A stretch of DNA of 64,000 nucleotides from Chrysoperla carnea (taxonomy: Eukaryota > Arthropoda > Insecta > Neuroptera > Chrysopidae), in assembly GCF_905475395.1 (NCBI RefSeq), contig NC_058338.1:92737435-92801434 (forward strand), in the 5' to 3' direction. The position numbers and the translations under genes are program-made. The notes beneath the pieces were generated by a model that searched no databases, was not told where the DNA came from, and saw only the letters and a program-made list of their open reading frames with translations. Of this stretch, positions 47,818 to 58,133 are shown piece after piece. How positions within the stretch are numbered: the first letter of the stretch is position 1; every line of letters begins with the position of its first letter.

Positions 47818-50238
47818 ATGTCTGGTAAGAATAAACATTTTTTACCATATTTATTTTGATTACCTACATACATATTCGAAATGCATTTCTAATTCGGTTC
47901 GATCAAACTGCCATCGTTTATAATCCGAAAATTTTTATTAGGTTTTTGTTGCTGTGGAAGTTCACCGGATGAGGAACCACCTGTAACTGTAATTGACCAA
48001 CCTTCTGGTATAACTTTTGGTTCTAGATTTGTGTATTAAAATGTCGTCTATTGTAAAATTAATAAAAAATATTTTAGTGGCTTCATTAATATTTTTTCTT
48101 GTGTTTTTTTGTAACATTTTTTAATTAATATTTTTCGTTTAAGCTTTGTGTTTTGAAGTTTTTTTTTTGGTTATTTTTGTGGACTATTCAAACCAATTTG
48201 AACTCAATTAGAAATGCAATTCTATTATATTTTTATATTTAATATTTTCTTTCTATTACTTTTTTTTTACTTTTCGAAAAATTGAAGTTTTTAATTATTT
48301 TTATCGAGATTTTATTTAAAAAGGAATTCTATAAAAAAAACTATGATACTTAAAAGTGGGAGGAATTTAGATTATATGTAAATATGTTTGATAAATTTCG
48401 AAAATAATATCAACCGCGTAGATTCCGAACTAAAAAAAGTTCGGTGTCTGTCTGTATGCCTGTCTGTGGCATCGTAGCGCTTAAACGGATGAACAAATTT
48501 GAATTTTATTTTTTTCATTTGGTAAAGTTAATTTAATGGGGAGTGTTCTTAGCCATGTTTCAAATGCGAGTTTAGGGTTCTGTCTTCTCAAAATCGGTTC
48601 AGTTTGGAGGAGACTCTTAGAAAAAACGTAATTTAATGGAGAGTGTTCTTAGATATGTTTCAAGTGCTAGTTTAGGGTTTCGTTCCCGAAACGGTTTTTT
48701 TTAAATTTTGTACATTTCACTTTCATTTTAAAAGTTGTAGAGGGTTCGGTTTTATACGATGGTAAGTTCTGTGGCCCGATTATATTATTTTAATCGCTTT
48801 AGAAATATAATAAAAACGTTTTTAGTTCGCTTTATTTTGATTTTGCGTTTTTCATCTTTTTTCTCTCTTCTTGCGGTTAAGACATTTAATAAAATTAGTC
48901 TCGTGATTTTCGAGTAGGCATTTCGCGCTTTTATAAAATTATTAAATCGTTAGTATTTGTAACCGATTTTCTGCGCTAGAAACAGAAATTATAAATCTAT
49001 GTATTTATTTCTTGCTTTTAATTACCTAAATACGATTATCATCCAAATTTCCTAATTACAAATCTCGTTTTGATAAAAGCTATTTTTGGCTCTCATTTCC
49101 GCGTATTTAAATTAAACCTTTTTTGGGTTTCCATTATTTTATTGAAACTTATTCATTAATTAAAAGGTGCAATATTAACAACAGCAAATATTGTTGATAT
49201 TATTCCCCTCTGCTTTATTTGACGAACGATAAAATATTACTTCTTATCGGCTTTTAACTCAAGTACCTACTTTATTTTTAATTTCCATGAATTTTTGCAT
49301 CGTTTGAATTGTTTATTTCAACATTAAAAAAATAATTAATAACTTAAGTAATATTATTAATCTATGAAGGGAAAAGTCCACAATTGATAATCAATAGAAA
49401 AATAACAAAGTGGGATCGAATGATTTAGTTTAGGTAATCCAAATACTTTTACAGCGTTAATTAATGGTTGAGATAAGCCGATCTTATGAGAGCACTTGAG
49501 GCAAAATAGCGAACATTGCATACGCTGAGAAATGTCACTTAACTAGGTAGTGACGAGCTAGTTTTAAGCTTACCATTTTATTTTGCATTTGAGATAGTAC
49601 GAGCGCCAAGGCAATTTTAGATATTTAGGGTTTAAATTATTTGTACCTTATTTTTAACTTTGATAATGAATTTTGTTATAACTTCATGAATGTAGACGAA
49701 AAATAATAATAGAATTTTTCGATATCTGACTTGGTTTTCGAAATATCGAAAGCTAAATAATTAAACAAAATTTTTAATTTTCGATACTTTGAAAATTACT
49801 ACAGATATCGAAAAATTTTATTCTTACTTTTGATATATTGTCAATTTATAAACAATATCTGGATGACCGAGCTTTGCTCGGTTATTCGCCAATAGATGTC
49901 AGCAAGAGTCATATTTTTCACTTTAGACTACTCAAACGCCTCCTTTTTGTTATGTTATAATTTGCATTGTATTTCATTAACTACGTTATACACCAATAGA
50001 TGTCTGATGAATTTTTTTCACTTTAGACTACTCAAACGCCTCCTTTTTGTTATGTTATAATTTGCATTGTATTTCATTAACTACGTTATACACCAATAGA
50101 TGTCTGATGAATTTTTCATGAAAAGACGGATAAAAGGACATTTCTGATAAATGAAACCTAGCTAGATCGACTTATCGCCCCAAAAAACCCCTACATACTC
50201 ATTTTCATGAAAATCGTTGGAGCCATTTCCAAGATCAT

Positions 50239-50289
<51 letters not shown>

Positions 50290-53200
50290 AGAATTGCTCG
50301 TTTAAATATATAAGATAATTCATCATCAAAATTGAAAATATACATTTTTTTGTGTGTGTCCCCTACCATGCTCATACGCCATTAATTAGTCGGGCACAAC
50401 GAGTTTTTTTTTTTCAATAATTTATTAAGGTTTTAATTTTAACCTAAAGTTTTTTTAATTACCACCGACTAGTTTTGGAGAAATCCCATATTATCCATCT
50501 ACCTTGGCACTTTTGGTACCCCCTACCCCTTATATTTTCAGAATTGATTTCAAGTTAGTTCAACTTCATATATAAAAAAATCAAGCTATTTAAAATTGCC
50601 TTGGTGCTTGAACATCCTTAATGCTTTTGTGGTTGAAAAAACTGAAACTTTTGAAACAGTAGCAAAAAAGGCCTTTTTTCCTCAGTGCAAAACTATCAAT
50701 CCTAAATATATCTTTATGTTAGATAATAGAGTTGCCTTTCTAGTAAAATCTCGAAAAAAATTATATAAACTTCAAATTAAATGAGTTAATTTTTTTTTAA
50801 ATAGTGTAACAAAAATGCTATATTTCTAATTGGCTTCAAACTTTTTATACAGCCTCTTTCTTTGTTTTTGTTATGAAAACACGAATGCCGTAGGTCGAAA
50901 CAAATTTTAGATTACAGCGTTAAATTAGTATACCTAGTCTTTAAGATTAATAGGCGCATCCAAAATTCTGGGTATGTATTTGATCTATCCACGAAGGTGG
51001 CCAAAGTTATCTTACTTTGACATTTATCTTAGTATCTTTCAATCTTAGTATCTTTCAATCTTATATTAGGTTAATTAATATTATAATAATTTTTTAGCAT
51101 AAATTTTCTCCTAAAAGAGAGTATGTATACAAAAATCTTAAAGCCGCATTCAACTAAATATAGCAAATACAAAACTCTTGCCCCAAAACAGTGTACCTAC
51201 TTGCCTTTGGCAAAAAAAATTTGTAAATATTTTCTTATGATCTAAGTATAGACCCGTTTCATTTGTCTGATGAACTTCCTCCACATTTATTTGCCGTATG
51301 TCCGTCAGGGCCACCTATTCACGAGTGGGATAAGAAGCAAATAATAACACAAACCAAAGTAAAACTGTAAATATTAAATTGATTTAAACAAAATTTTGAA
51401 GTCTACGTTGCTAGGCCATTTATATTTATTGATATGACAACAGATGTATTTTGTCGTCACCGAAATCTCTCAACACTAAAAGGTATTGTCCTGTGATAGG
51501 ACGAAAAAAATTCTCTAGAAACATCGATATTTTCAATGGAGACGCGTTTTCGAATGTCTATAAAATGCTTCAAGTTCTGGTAGTTTTGCCTGTGACAACA
51601 GCGACTAATGAACACTCCTTTTCATTTTCGTGTCATCTCAATAAAAATATCTTAGATCGGCAATGTTTGAACATTCGCTAAACTGTTTATCCCCACTCAT
51701 ACATCGCGGTGTAGATGTTCCTTTTTTACCTCTTTTCTTATTTTAATTTTATTTTGTACCAAAAATGTTACAAGATTTCTAATTGGCTTCAAATTATGTA
51801 TACAGCCTCTTTCTTCGTTATTGTTGCGAAATGCGAAAACCATAGACCGAAACAGTTTTTTTAAGATTTCAGGTTAAATTAAGTCTTTGGGTATTTATTT
51901 GATCTATCCACGGAGGTGACCAAATTTATCTTACCTAGATATTTCAGAATTAATACCTCATGGTAAGAGATATACTCATTTGAGTGGGAATCGAGTTAAT
52001 GGGGACTGTGTCCGTACACTTCTTCAAAGAGTGTATGTATAAAAAAATCTTCAAGTCCATTGGAATTAAATATAGCATTTTCAAAACTCTTGCCACAAAA
52101 CTTTTTATATACAGCAAAAAAAAATTTTAAATATTTTCTTATAGACCCGTATCATTGGGGTAGTGGTCACCCACCACATTGCCCACCTCCACATTTATCA
52201 TATCCCCCCGGGGTAGCCGTGTGTCCGCCAGCACCACCTTGTCACGGCCAGGGTAAGTGGCAAATAATAAGGCAAACCAAAGTTAAACTTACTTCATAGG
52301 TCAATACAGGAAATGACTGAAACCTCTTGCTAAAACCTCATGGAATGTGTTTCTTATGCGTCAAATATCATTAATAACGCATGAGTTAGTGGTGCAAATG
52401 TTTCTATTTGTTAATAAGCAATAAATTGTTAATTTAGTGGAACGATCAATGTTAAAGTTCACTTAAAAAATTAGAAGTTGAGCAACTTGTATAACGTAAA
52501 TGTTAAGTGTTTTTGAAATAATCTAAAACTATTTATTATACATGTATAACGTATACGTAATTCAAGTTGCGTATTTATTAATTTTGTAATTCAACTTTAA
52601 CATTAACAATTTATTGTTTATATTAACAAATAGAAACATTTTTGCCATTAACACATGCGTTACTAATGATATTGGACACCTAAGAAACATATTAAATAAG
52701 GTTTTAGCAAAATGCGAGCGGTTTATTTCATTTTCTTTTATTTGTAACATCTTAACTGTACTAAATAAGCTTTGTGCAAGACTATACAAGGGTGTATGTA
52801 TAAAAAAAAATCTTCAAGCCCATCGGAATTAAATATAGCATTTTCAAAAACTCTTGCCCCAAAACTTTGTACATATAGCAAAATCAATTTGTAAATATTT
52901 TCTTATAGACCCGTATCGCTGGGGTAGTGGCCATCCACCATATTATCGTCCTCCAGATCAAACACATCAAATGCCTTATGAACAACATCCACCGCATTGT
53001 CCCCCACCACATTGCCCCCCACCTCATTTATCATATCCCCCTCAGCATGCCGTGTGTCCACCTTCAATGCCAATGCCACCTTGTGCGCCAACAGCGCCAC
53101 CTTGCCATGGTCAGGGTAAGTGGCAAATAACAAGATAAACGTAGCCTCAAAGATAAAATTCTGGATGTAAACTTTTGACTTGCAAATTAATGCAAATATA

Positions 53201-55454
53201 AAATTTTAACCTATGCTATAGGCTTCGGGCAAGACTACAATTTTAAGTCTCCGTTGCTAGGCAATATATTTGTTTGTTGGTATGACCACAAATTTATTTT
53301 GTCGACACCGCGGAATATGATTTTAATTTAGGTACATACGAATATGCAAGTTTTTCAAATGAAAATTCTAGAAATTTAAAATATTAACAAATATTTACCT
53401 AATTAATAATAATAATAACATGATAAAAACGGAAATACCAACATTGATAAGATTACAAATTTTTATCAGTTTAATTATGAATTTTAGTATGAACAATTTT
53501 TTTCCACCTGTTATTTTTTTATATCCAGGGATGTACTTATATAAAAAATCTCTTCCAAAACTATCAACTTTCAAATTTCATTTAAAATTGAAGTGGTCAA
53601 AACATTAAACAAATTTAATTTAAAATTGAAGAGATCAAAAACATTCCCATCGTTAACAATTCATTCCTAAACAGTTATCTTCAGTTCGTTTTTGCCTCAA
53701 CATGTAATTGTTCTTTTACAAAATTCAAACATGTTTTGGTCTATATCTCCGTAACCGTGCACTTTAGACAAAAAATGGTAATAACCTCTATTGTAAATTT
53801 CCTATCTTTTTATATAATAATGTTTTTTATACCACTTACTGTTTACGACTATACGACCATTGCGATTTATTTAGTGACTTTTGGCCGATAACTCTTCTCT
53901 TCTAATAATTGTTTAAACAATAAAACTTTTATTGAGGCGCAAGTTCTTATTTGCACAAGAGATATACACCGAAACGGTTTTTCTCAAAATGGCGACACTT
54001 CCGGCTTGTTTTTTTTTTTGTAAGAATTTTGTGTATTTATATTCAGAACGTGAAACTGAACCTATTTACAAAAAATAACTCCTGTAATTTAATGCAGGAA
54101 AAATTATCTGTAATCTGAATTAAATAATCTAATTAATATATTATGTTAAATATTTGCAATGGCCTTATTTAATAATGATAAATTGTGTACCTACTATATT
54201 TTTATAATAGTAAATGATTGTCAATTCGTATATTTGTGTTTTTTATCGTGACTCATTCTATCCAACAAAAATCAATATTTATAATATTTTTCGAACAAAT
54301 TGCATAATAAATATAATCGCTTTGATTATCTCATTTGTGCAAGGTCAAAAATATTCCAAAATCGTTTAGTAGAACCGAAAAAATACTCCTGGAATGTTTC
54401 AATGCTAAAAAATACCAAGTTGTTCAAAAATTGTACTCTATTCGAACGATTATTATGAAAACTAATAGATTTCTATTTTAAAAGTTCACGAAACGATAGA
54501 TTCGGGTTTTTGTCTGCCAAACCTTCTCTAATGAGGGTTGAAACTTTATACCAACTAACGAAAATTTAGTGAAAACCTTGATCAAGATCTTTCGAAAGAA
54601 ATAGTTTTTATCTAATTAGATCACTCACTTGGCGAATTTTTAAAATCTAGGACATTATATTTTAAGATACTAAGTACAAATATGCCGTATTTTTTATGTT
54701 TTAATAAAACTTCTTTAAGATATTGAATTTTCTTCGGAAAATGTGACATTTTATATTGATTTAAATGGCATCATTGTGCAGTTTTCTATTCTGTCTATCT
54801 TCTTCTAATGGTGGAAAAAACAATAAGTTATGTATTCAAAGAATATTATTGAAAAATTTTCATAAAAAAAATTATCAATCTTCTTTTTGTTGTAGATTTA
54901 ATGTGGGTACCATCATCTGCCGATAGTGTATTCCCAGCAAATGCTGTTAAAGGTGGTGTTGATTTAGATGGAGCCGATATTTTCGTTGGACGTGCCTATC
55001 ACGATGGTGATCTTTTACCGGCCAAAGTAATTCCTGCAAATAATGTTGCCTATGTCTGTCACAGTGGTCGGGAAATTGCCAAACACAACTTTGAGGTAAT
55101 AAAACAAATTATTTTAAGTTCAATCATTTAGAGGTTTTAACGAAATTATCAAATTTAGGTACTTTGCCATAGACAATTAGTATGGCAATATTCATCCGGT
55201 GGAGCCGTTCCCCACGGCGCAGTACCTGCTGGTCAGACTGCTGACGGTGAAACCCTCTATATTGGTCGTGTAATGCATGAAGGAACTCAAACTGTGGGCA
55301 AGGTAGCTTCACGATTATTCATTACAGTCTTAAATAGGTATTTAAATTCAACTTTTAAAATTTTTAGGTTCATCCAGCCCATGGAAACTGTTACATTCCA
55401 TATAATGGGGAAGAAATCCCACATTCAGATTACGAAGTTTTAGTTTTACAATAA
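47818..55454 (+). CDS. DM9-repeat protein with Pro/His/Cys-rich cassette exons
   Basis: Exons with matching phase: 47818-47824 (ATG TCT G), 47942-48007, 52145-52252, 52909-53115, 54896-55095, 55159-55302, 55368-55454. With all included the product is 272 residues. Exon 2 codes GFCCCGSSPDEEPP. The third and fourth exons code Pro/His/Cys-rich stretches (DPYHWGSGHPPHCPPPH and a longer relative). Two DM9 repeats follow: MWVPSS, GGVDLDGADIFVGRAYHDGD and LPAKV, then a second with PHGAVPAGQTADGETLYIGR, HEGTQTVGKV and the SDYEVLVL end. DM9 (DUF3421) repeats fold as small beta domains; several bind mannose-type sugars and act in insect and mollusc immunity. Exons 2, 3 and 4 each start and end in phase 1, so any may be skipped without a frame change. 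If exon 2 is not spliced out of intron 2 it reaches a stop at 48037-48039. Which isoforms exist is inferred, not seen. Confidence 0.85.
48431..48740. repeat. family B-related repeat, in intron
   Basis: AAAAAAAGTTCGGTGTCTGTC, GTCTGTGGCATCGTAGCGC and AACGGATGAAC match family B at 4816-5110. A duplicated 'aatgga/ggagagtgttcttag' plus 'atgtttcaa' unit follows. Confidence 0.6.
48741..49600. other. intron sequence, nothing recognised
   Basis: AT-rich intron between DM9 gene exons 2 and 3. Confidence 0.4.
49889..50103 (+). repeat. ~100-bp tandem repeat
   Basis: CACTTTAGACTACTCAAACG begins at 49919 and again at 50019, exactly 100 bp later, and the bases between are almost identical. CCAATAGATGTC marks the unit edges at about 49889, 49992 and 50092. 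Confidence 0.85.
50241..50287. repeat. (AT)n microsatellite
   Basis: An uninterrupted alternating A/T tract of about 47 bases, lying near the end of the inner repeat and followed by ACAAGAATTGCTCG. Confidence 0.95.
51252..51340 (+). pseudogene. decayed third copy of the Pro/His-rich cassette exon
   Basis: After a normal TATAG acceptor the bases translate in the expected phase to DPFHLSDELPPHLFAVCPSG, then PPIHEW. This lines up with the live exon at 52145-52252 (DPYHW..., PPHL, AVCP, PP.H). Where the live exons have CAGGGTAAGT, this copy has GGGATAAGAA, so the donor GT is lost. The frame stays open for some codons past the old donor. Confidence 0.75.
51370..51715 (+). pseudogene. hAT transposase C-terminal relic in intron
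   Basis: QVLVVLPVTTATNEHSFSFS is a worn hAT dimerisation motif (NERSFS changed to NEHSFS), followed by HLNKNILDRQCLNIR and a stop. It shares the LDRQCL-type tail with 40320-40500. Confidence 0.72.
52307..52758. mobile_element. family D foldback MITE, copy 3, between cassette exons
   Basis: TA-flanked (52305-52306 and 52759-52760), with an ACTG right end and inverted arms: AACCTCATGGAATGTGTTTC, ATATCATTAATAACGCATGA and TTTCTATTTGTTAATAAGC return as complements at 52620-52700. It sits between the third and fourth exons of the DM9 gene. Confidence 0.8.
53116..54895. other. intron sequence, nothing recognised
   Basis: AT-rich intron between the last cassette exon and the first DM9 exon. Apart from the end of the triplicated block (to about 53300) I see no repeat or gene. 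Confidence 0.45.
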
Positions 55455-55508
55455 AAAGTTTTTTTTAAGAATTATTATAGTCTCGTCTAATTGTTTTTTA
55501 AGTCTATC

Positions 55509-55514
55509 AATAAA
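55509..55514 (+). promoter_or_regulatory. AATAAA polyadenylation signal
   Basis: AATAAA 55 bases after the stop codon of the first DM9 gene, followed by T-rich sequence. It is a plausible 3' end signal, which would make this DM9 unit a complete terminal module. Confidence 0.55.
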
Positions 55515-56197
55515 ACTATTTACATTAGCAATTTATATTTTGTGATTTCATTTTAATATATTAATAATTTGACATATATTTTTTAAAATTTTTTATTTAA
55601 TTTCGCAAGGTTCTATCTTTTAAGAAATCCAGAATTTTATCTTTGAAAGTCGTATTATATTTTTGTATATAGAACTAGTATGATTAAGGTATGACTAGAA
55701 TTAATTAATATGAATCTGCTATTACTCAGTTAAACCGGCATATTCGTTGATTTTTCTTAAAAAAGAACTTTTTTTTACGAAAAATCAGTGGTTTCCGGTA
55801 TATTGGGAATTACAAAGCATTCTTTTTATGTCACAAATCAATTAGGTTCCATTCACACTCCTTCTATCAGTTATATTTAATTAGGAAGCGTTCTTACTCA
55901 TTCATTCTCATTACATAAGCCAACTTTGTAAAATGGATAAAATATATCTTCTTGAAGAGTCTAAGTCAAGAACCCTATAATCAGACCAGTTCTATATCTT
56001 TTTATATTAGATTCTAAGAAAATGGGATGCTTTAGCTTTTTTTATGTTTTAATTTTCTATTTGTTTTACAATTTCTATTACTTCACAGATTGAAGAAGCT
56101 GTATAAGGTATATACTTGTAATTTTTATATTTAGTGCTTCTTTTAGCTTTTAAATAACTCGAAACAAATTAGGTAAAGAAAAAAAGTATTAATTATT
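55515..56197. other. spacer between the two DM9 units
   Basis: AT-rich. No clear exon with a start codon was found that would serve the second DM9 unit apart from the candidate at 56198. Confidence 0.4.
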
Positions 56198-56333
56198 ATG
56201 AAAACCTTTTCATTGTATTTTCTAATTTTAAGTGTTCTATCAATTATTTCTTGTCCGCCGCGTTTTAAATGACCCTGATGGTCAAATTCACCATCGTGCC
56301 ATTAGACTTCCCAGTTTGAAACATATTTCCCGG
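56198..56333 (+). pseudogene. candidate signal-peptide exon, disrupted
   Basis: ATG at 56198 codes MKTFSLYFLILSVLSIISC, a good signal peptide, then PPRFK and a TGA at 56270-56272. A GGGTAAAAC donor follows, giving a 136-base exon that ends in phase 1, the phase the next DM9 exon needs. The original frame has three stops. The +1 frame is open across the same bases (VLNDPDGQIHHR...) but would end in the wrong phase. Either this exon is decayed, or the similarity to an exon is partly chance. Confidence 0.4.
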
Positions 56334-56456
56334 GTAAAACTTGTTTTCGAGTTATTTTTTATATTAAGTTAAAAGAAACACCCAATAAATCGCTTTATAT
56401 GTTTTTCCCGAAAAGAGGCTAAATTAGAGATTTTAATTCAACATTTAACTTTAAAG

Positions 56457-57124
56457 TTGTTCAATGGGTTCCAACAAGCGCACATGCTCCATTTCCACCA
56501 TATGCAGTAAGAGGTGGTGTAGATAGAGATGGAACTGATATTTTTGTTGGAAGAGCTTTCCACGAAGGTGATTTAATACCCGCTAAAGTGATACCAGCAA
56601 AACAAATTGCATATGTTGCATACGATGGTCGGGAAATCATGAAACATAGCTTTGAAGTAATGTGTACATCGATGTACGATCAAGGTCGTGTAACATGGAG
56701 AGCTAGTCACGGATCTAGTATTCCTTATGGAGCAATTCCTGGTGGACACACAGCACAAGGAGAAACGCTATACATTGGACGTGTATTCCATGATGGCGCT
56801 CAGACTGTTGGAAAGGTAATTATTTTTATCTCCCATGTAAATCTTTCTGACGTAAAGAGAGGAAAAATAAATTTATATCAATATTTTTACTTTTTGTTAT
56901 TGTTTACTTTTAATCATGCATACGATATTTATTCCAAGAAGTCCGGGTACGAGTCCTGGTTCGAGTGTATTTTTTTAAATTCTCTTTAATTTATATCAAT
57001 ATTTATTTATTTATTTATTTATTTTTTTTTGCTTCAGGTTCATCCAAGTCATGGAAAATGTTATATACCTTATGACGGTCATGAACACCATCATCACAGC
57101 TACGAAGTATTAGTTCAAATTTAA
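56457..57124 (+). CDS. second DM9-repeat unit (5' end unresolved)
   Basis: Two exons, 56457-56815 and 57038-57124. The first starts after a TTAAAG acceptor (two further AG options lie at about 56426-56430) and codes VQWVPTSAHAPFPP, GGVDRDGTDIFVGRAFHEGD, LIPAKV and YDGREIMKHSFEVM. It runs straight on into the second DM9 repeat (PYGAIPGGHTAQGETLYIGR, FHDGAQTVGK). The second exon codes VHPSHGKCYIPYDGHEHHHH then SYEVLVQI. It parallels the upstream gene: the last exon has the same length (87 bases) and border, but the intron between the two DM9 repeats is absent. There is no usable Met before residue IMKH, so an upstream exon is required. The candidate at 56198 is broken. The Pro-rich exons of the upstream gene end in a compatible phase. 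The intron at 56816-57037 contains a SINE fragment. Confidence 0.75.
56886..56990. repeat. SINE fragment in intron
   Basis: 'gtttacttttaatcatgcat' and ACGATATTTATT are the reversed SINE tail; 'gtccgggtacgagtcctggt' then TCGAGTGTATTTTTTT is the tRNA-like head in plus orientation. The two parts are rearranged against each other compared with 26121-26345. Confidence 0.55.
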
Positions 57125-58133
57125 ATTTCTTTTTGTAATTTGTAAAAAATTATTAAAATTTTTTATTCGTATGTTATTAAATATATATCTTTTCATTTTA
57201 CAAAATCTTTAATATAATGTAAATTTCCACGTTTTGGGAGACGTTGACAAATATAATTGAGAATAGTATTGTTCATAAAAAGCTTTTTAATTTTCTTATT
57301 ATCGATATATTATCGATTTTTGCTTTAATAAAAGCATATTAATGTAGAGAAAAATTATTTTTCGAATTACTATAAAAACAACAAAAAAAAACCATCAAAG
57401 ATTTATTTGTATCTCTTTTATGCAAAACAAAATTGCGTGGAGTTCTTATGGCAAACATAGTATATGACGTCAAATTTTAGTATTTAAAATATTTATTCTC
57501 TGGTGGAAATATTTTCTACCAATATAGTCTAATTTAAACCTGCAGTATCTTGGAAAATAATTCTAGAAGAATGAGTAAGTCTAAAAATTCAGAAACATTC
57601 TGAAAAAGTATGAAAAGGTTTATGTACTCTTTGTTTATGTAAAACTTTTAAGCAGTCTGAAATTTTAAGCAGACTGAATTTACACAAGCTTTTAGACTCT
57701 CCTAGAAGACTTTTCAGAATTAATTAGAGATTAAATTTGAAGTAATAAGTTAGAGTAATTCCAAGATTTCGAACTGTTCGCTCTTAAGAAAAACCAGATA
57801 ATATATAGCGTGACGTAAACATGCAAACAAATAGACGAGTATCAAATTAATTTATAAAAGGAGCATCCAACCAATCAGCCAGTGACATATTGATCACAAA
57901 TTAATGTCTACATAATCATTAATTTCCTCTGTACATTCAATATCAAGTTTGATTTTATGATTTTAAGTTAATATAAAAGTACATAAAATACAACAACAGA
58001 ATGAATTACTAGAAATTTTTTATTTTAAATTTAATTTTTATTGTTTTATAATATTTTTTACATTATCTTACTAATAGCTTTGTATAAAAATACTTAAACG
58101 TCGTTAGGACGCAACGTAATTTATAAATATATT
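57125..58133. other. intergenic between DM9 and kinase genes
   Basis: AT-rich. A worn foldback may lie at 57536-57740 ('cattctgaaaaagtatga', 'aagcagtctgaa', 'gactgaatttacac'). From about 57800 on the bases match 61790 onward, the left edge of the tandem duplication. Confidence 0.45.
58037..58042 (-). promoter_or_regulatory. AATAAA polyadenylation signal, kinase copy 1
   Basis: On the minus strand AATAAA lies about 92 bases past the stop codon of the first kinase gene. The equivalent place in the second copy is diverged. Confidence 0.4.

Larger units (their letters stand above)
49601..50610. repeat. family G repeat, copy 2, with an inner insertion
   Basis: GAGCGCCAAGGCAATTTTAG at the left pairs with TTAAAATTGCCTTGGTGCTTG at the right. 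The shared 'aacttcatgaatgtagacga' block is near 49680-49700. The middle (about 49860-50310) is a different repeat that includes three spaced CCAATAGATGTC units and a TA microsatellite. Confidence 0.65.
50790..53300 (+). repeat. diverged local triplication carrying the cassette exon
   Basis: Three diverged units share 'tatttctaattggcttcaaa', 'acagcctctttctt' and 'tttgatctatccacg' (50820-51000 and 51775-51930). They also share 'aaatatagca', 'aaaactcttgcc' and 'aaatattttctta' before a TATAGACCCGT acceptor (51150-51255, 52040-52148, 52815-52912). 'gttgctaggc' plus 'ttattttgtcg' lie downstream (51411-51455 and 53252-53300). The units carry a dead exon, the third coding exon and the fourth coding exon. 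Confidence 0.75.

Noticed and set aside
49889-50103. CRISPR-like spaced repeats (CCAATAGATGTC every ~100 bp)
   Set aside because: The spacers are nearly identical to each other, so this is an ordinary tandem repeat in a eukaryotic genome.
52903-53133. 76-codon minus-strand frame rich in Asp/Val
   Set aside because: Antisense of the Pro/His-rich cassette exon, whose codons read open on both strands.
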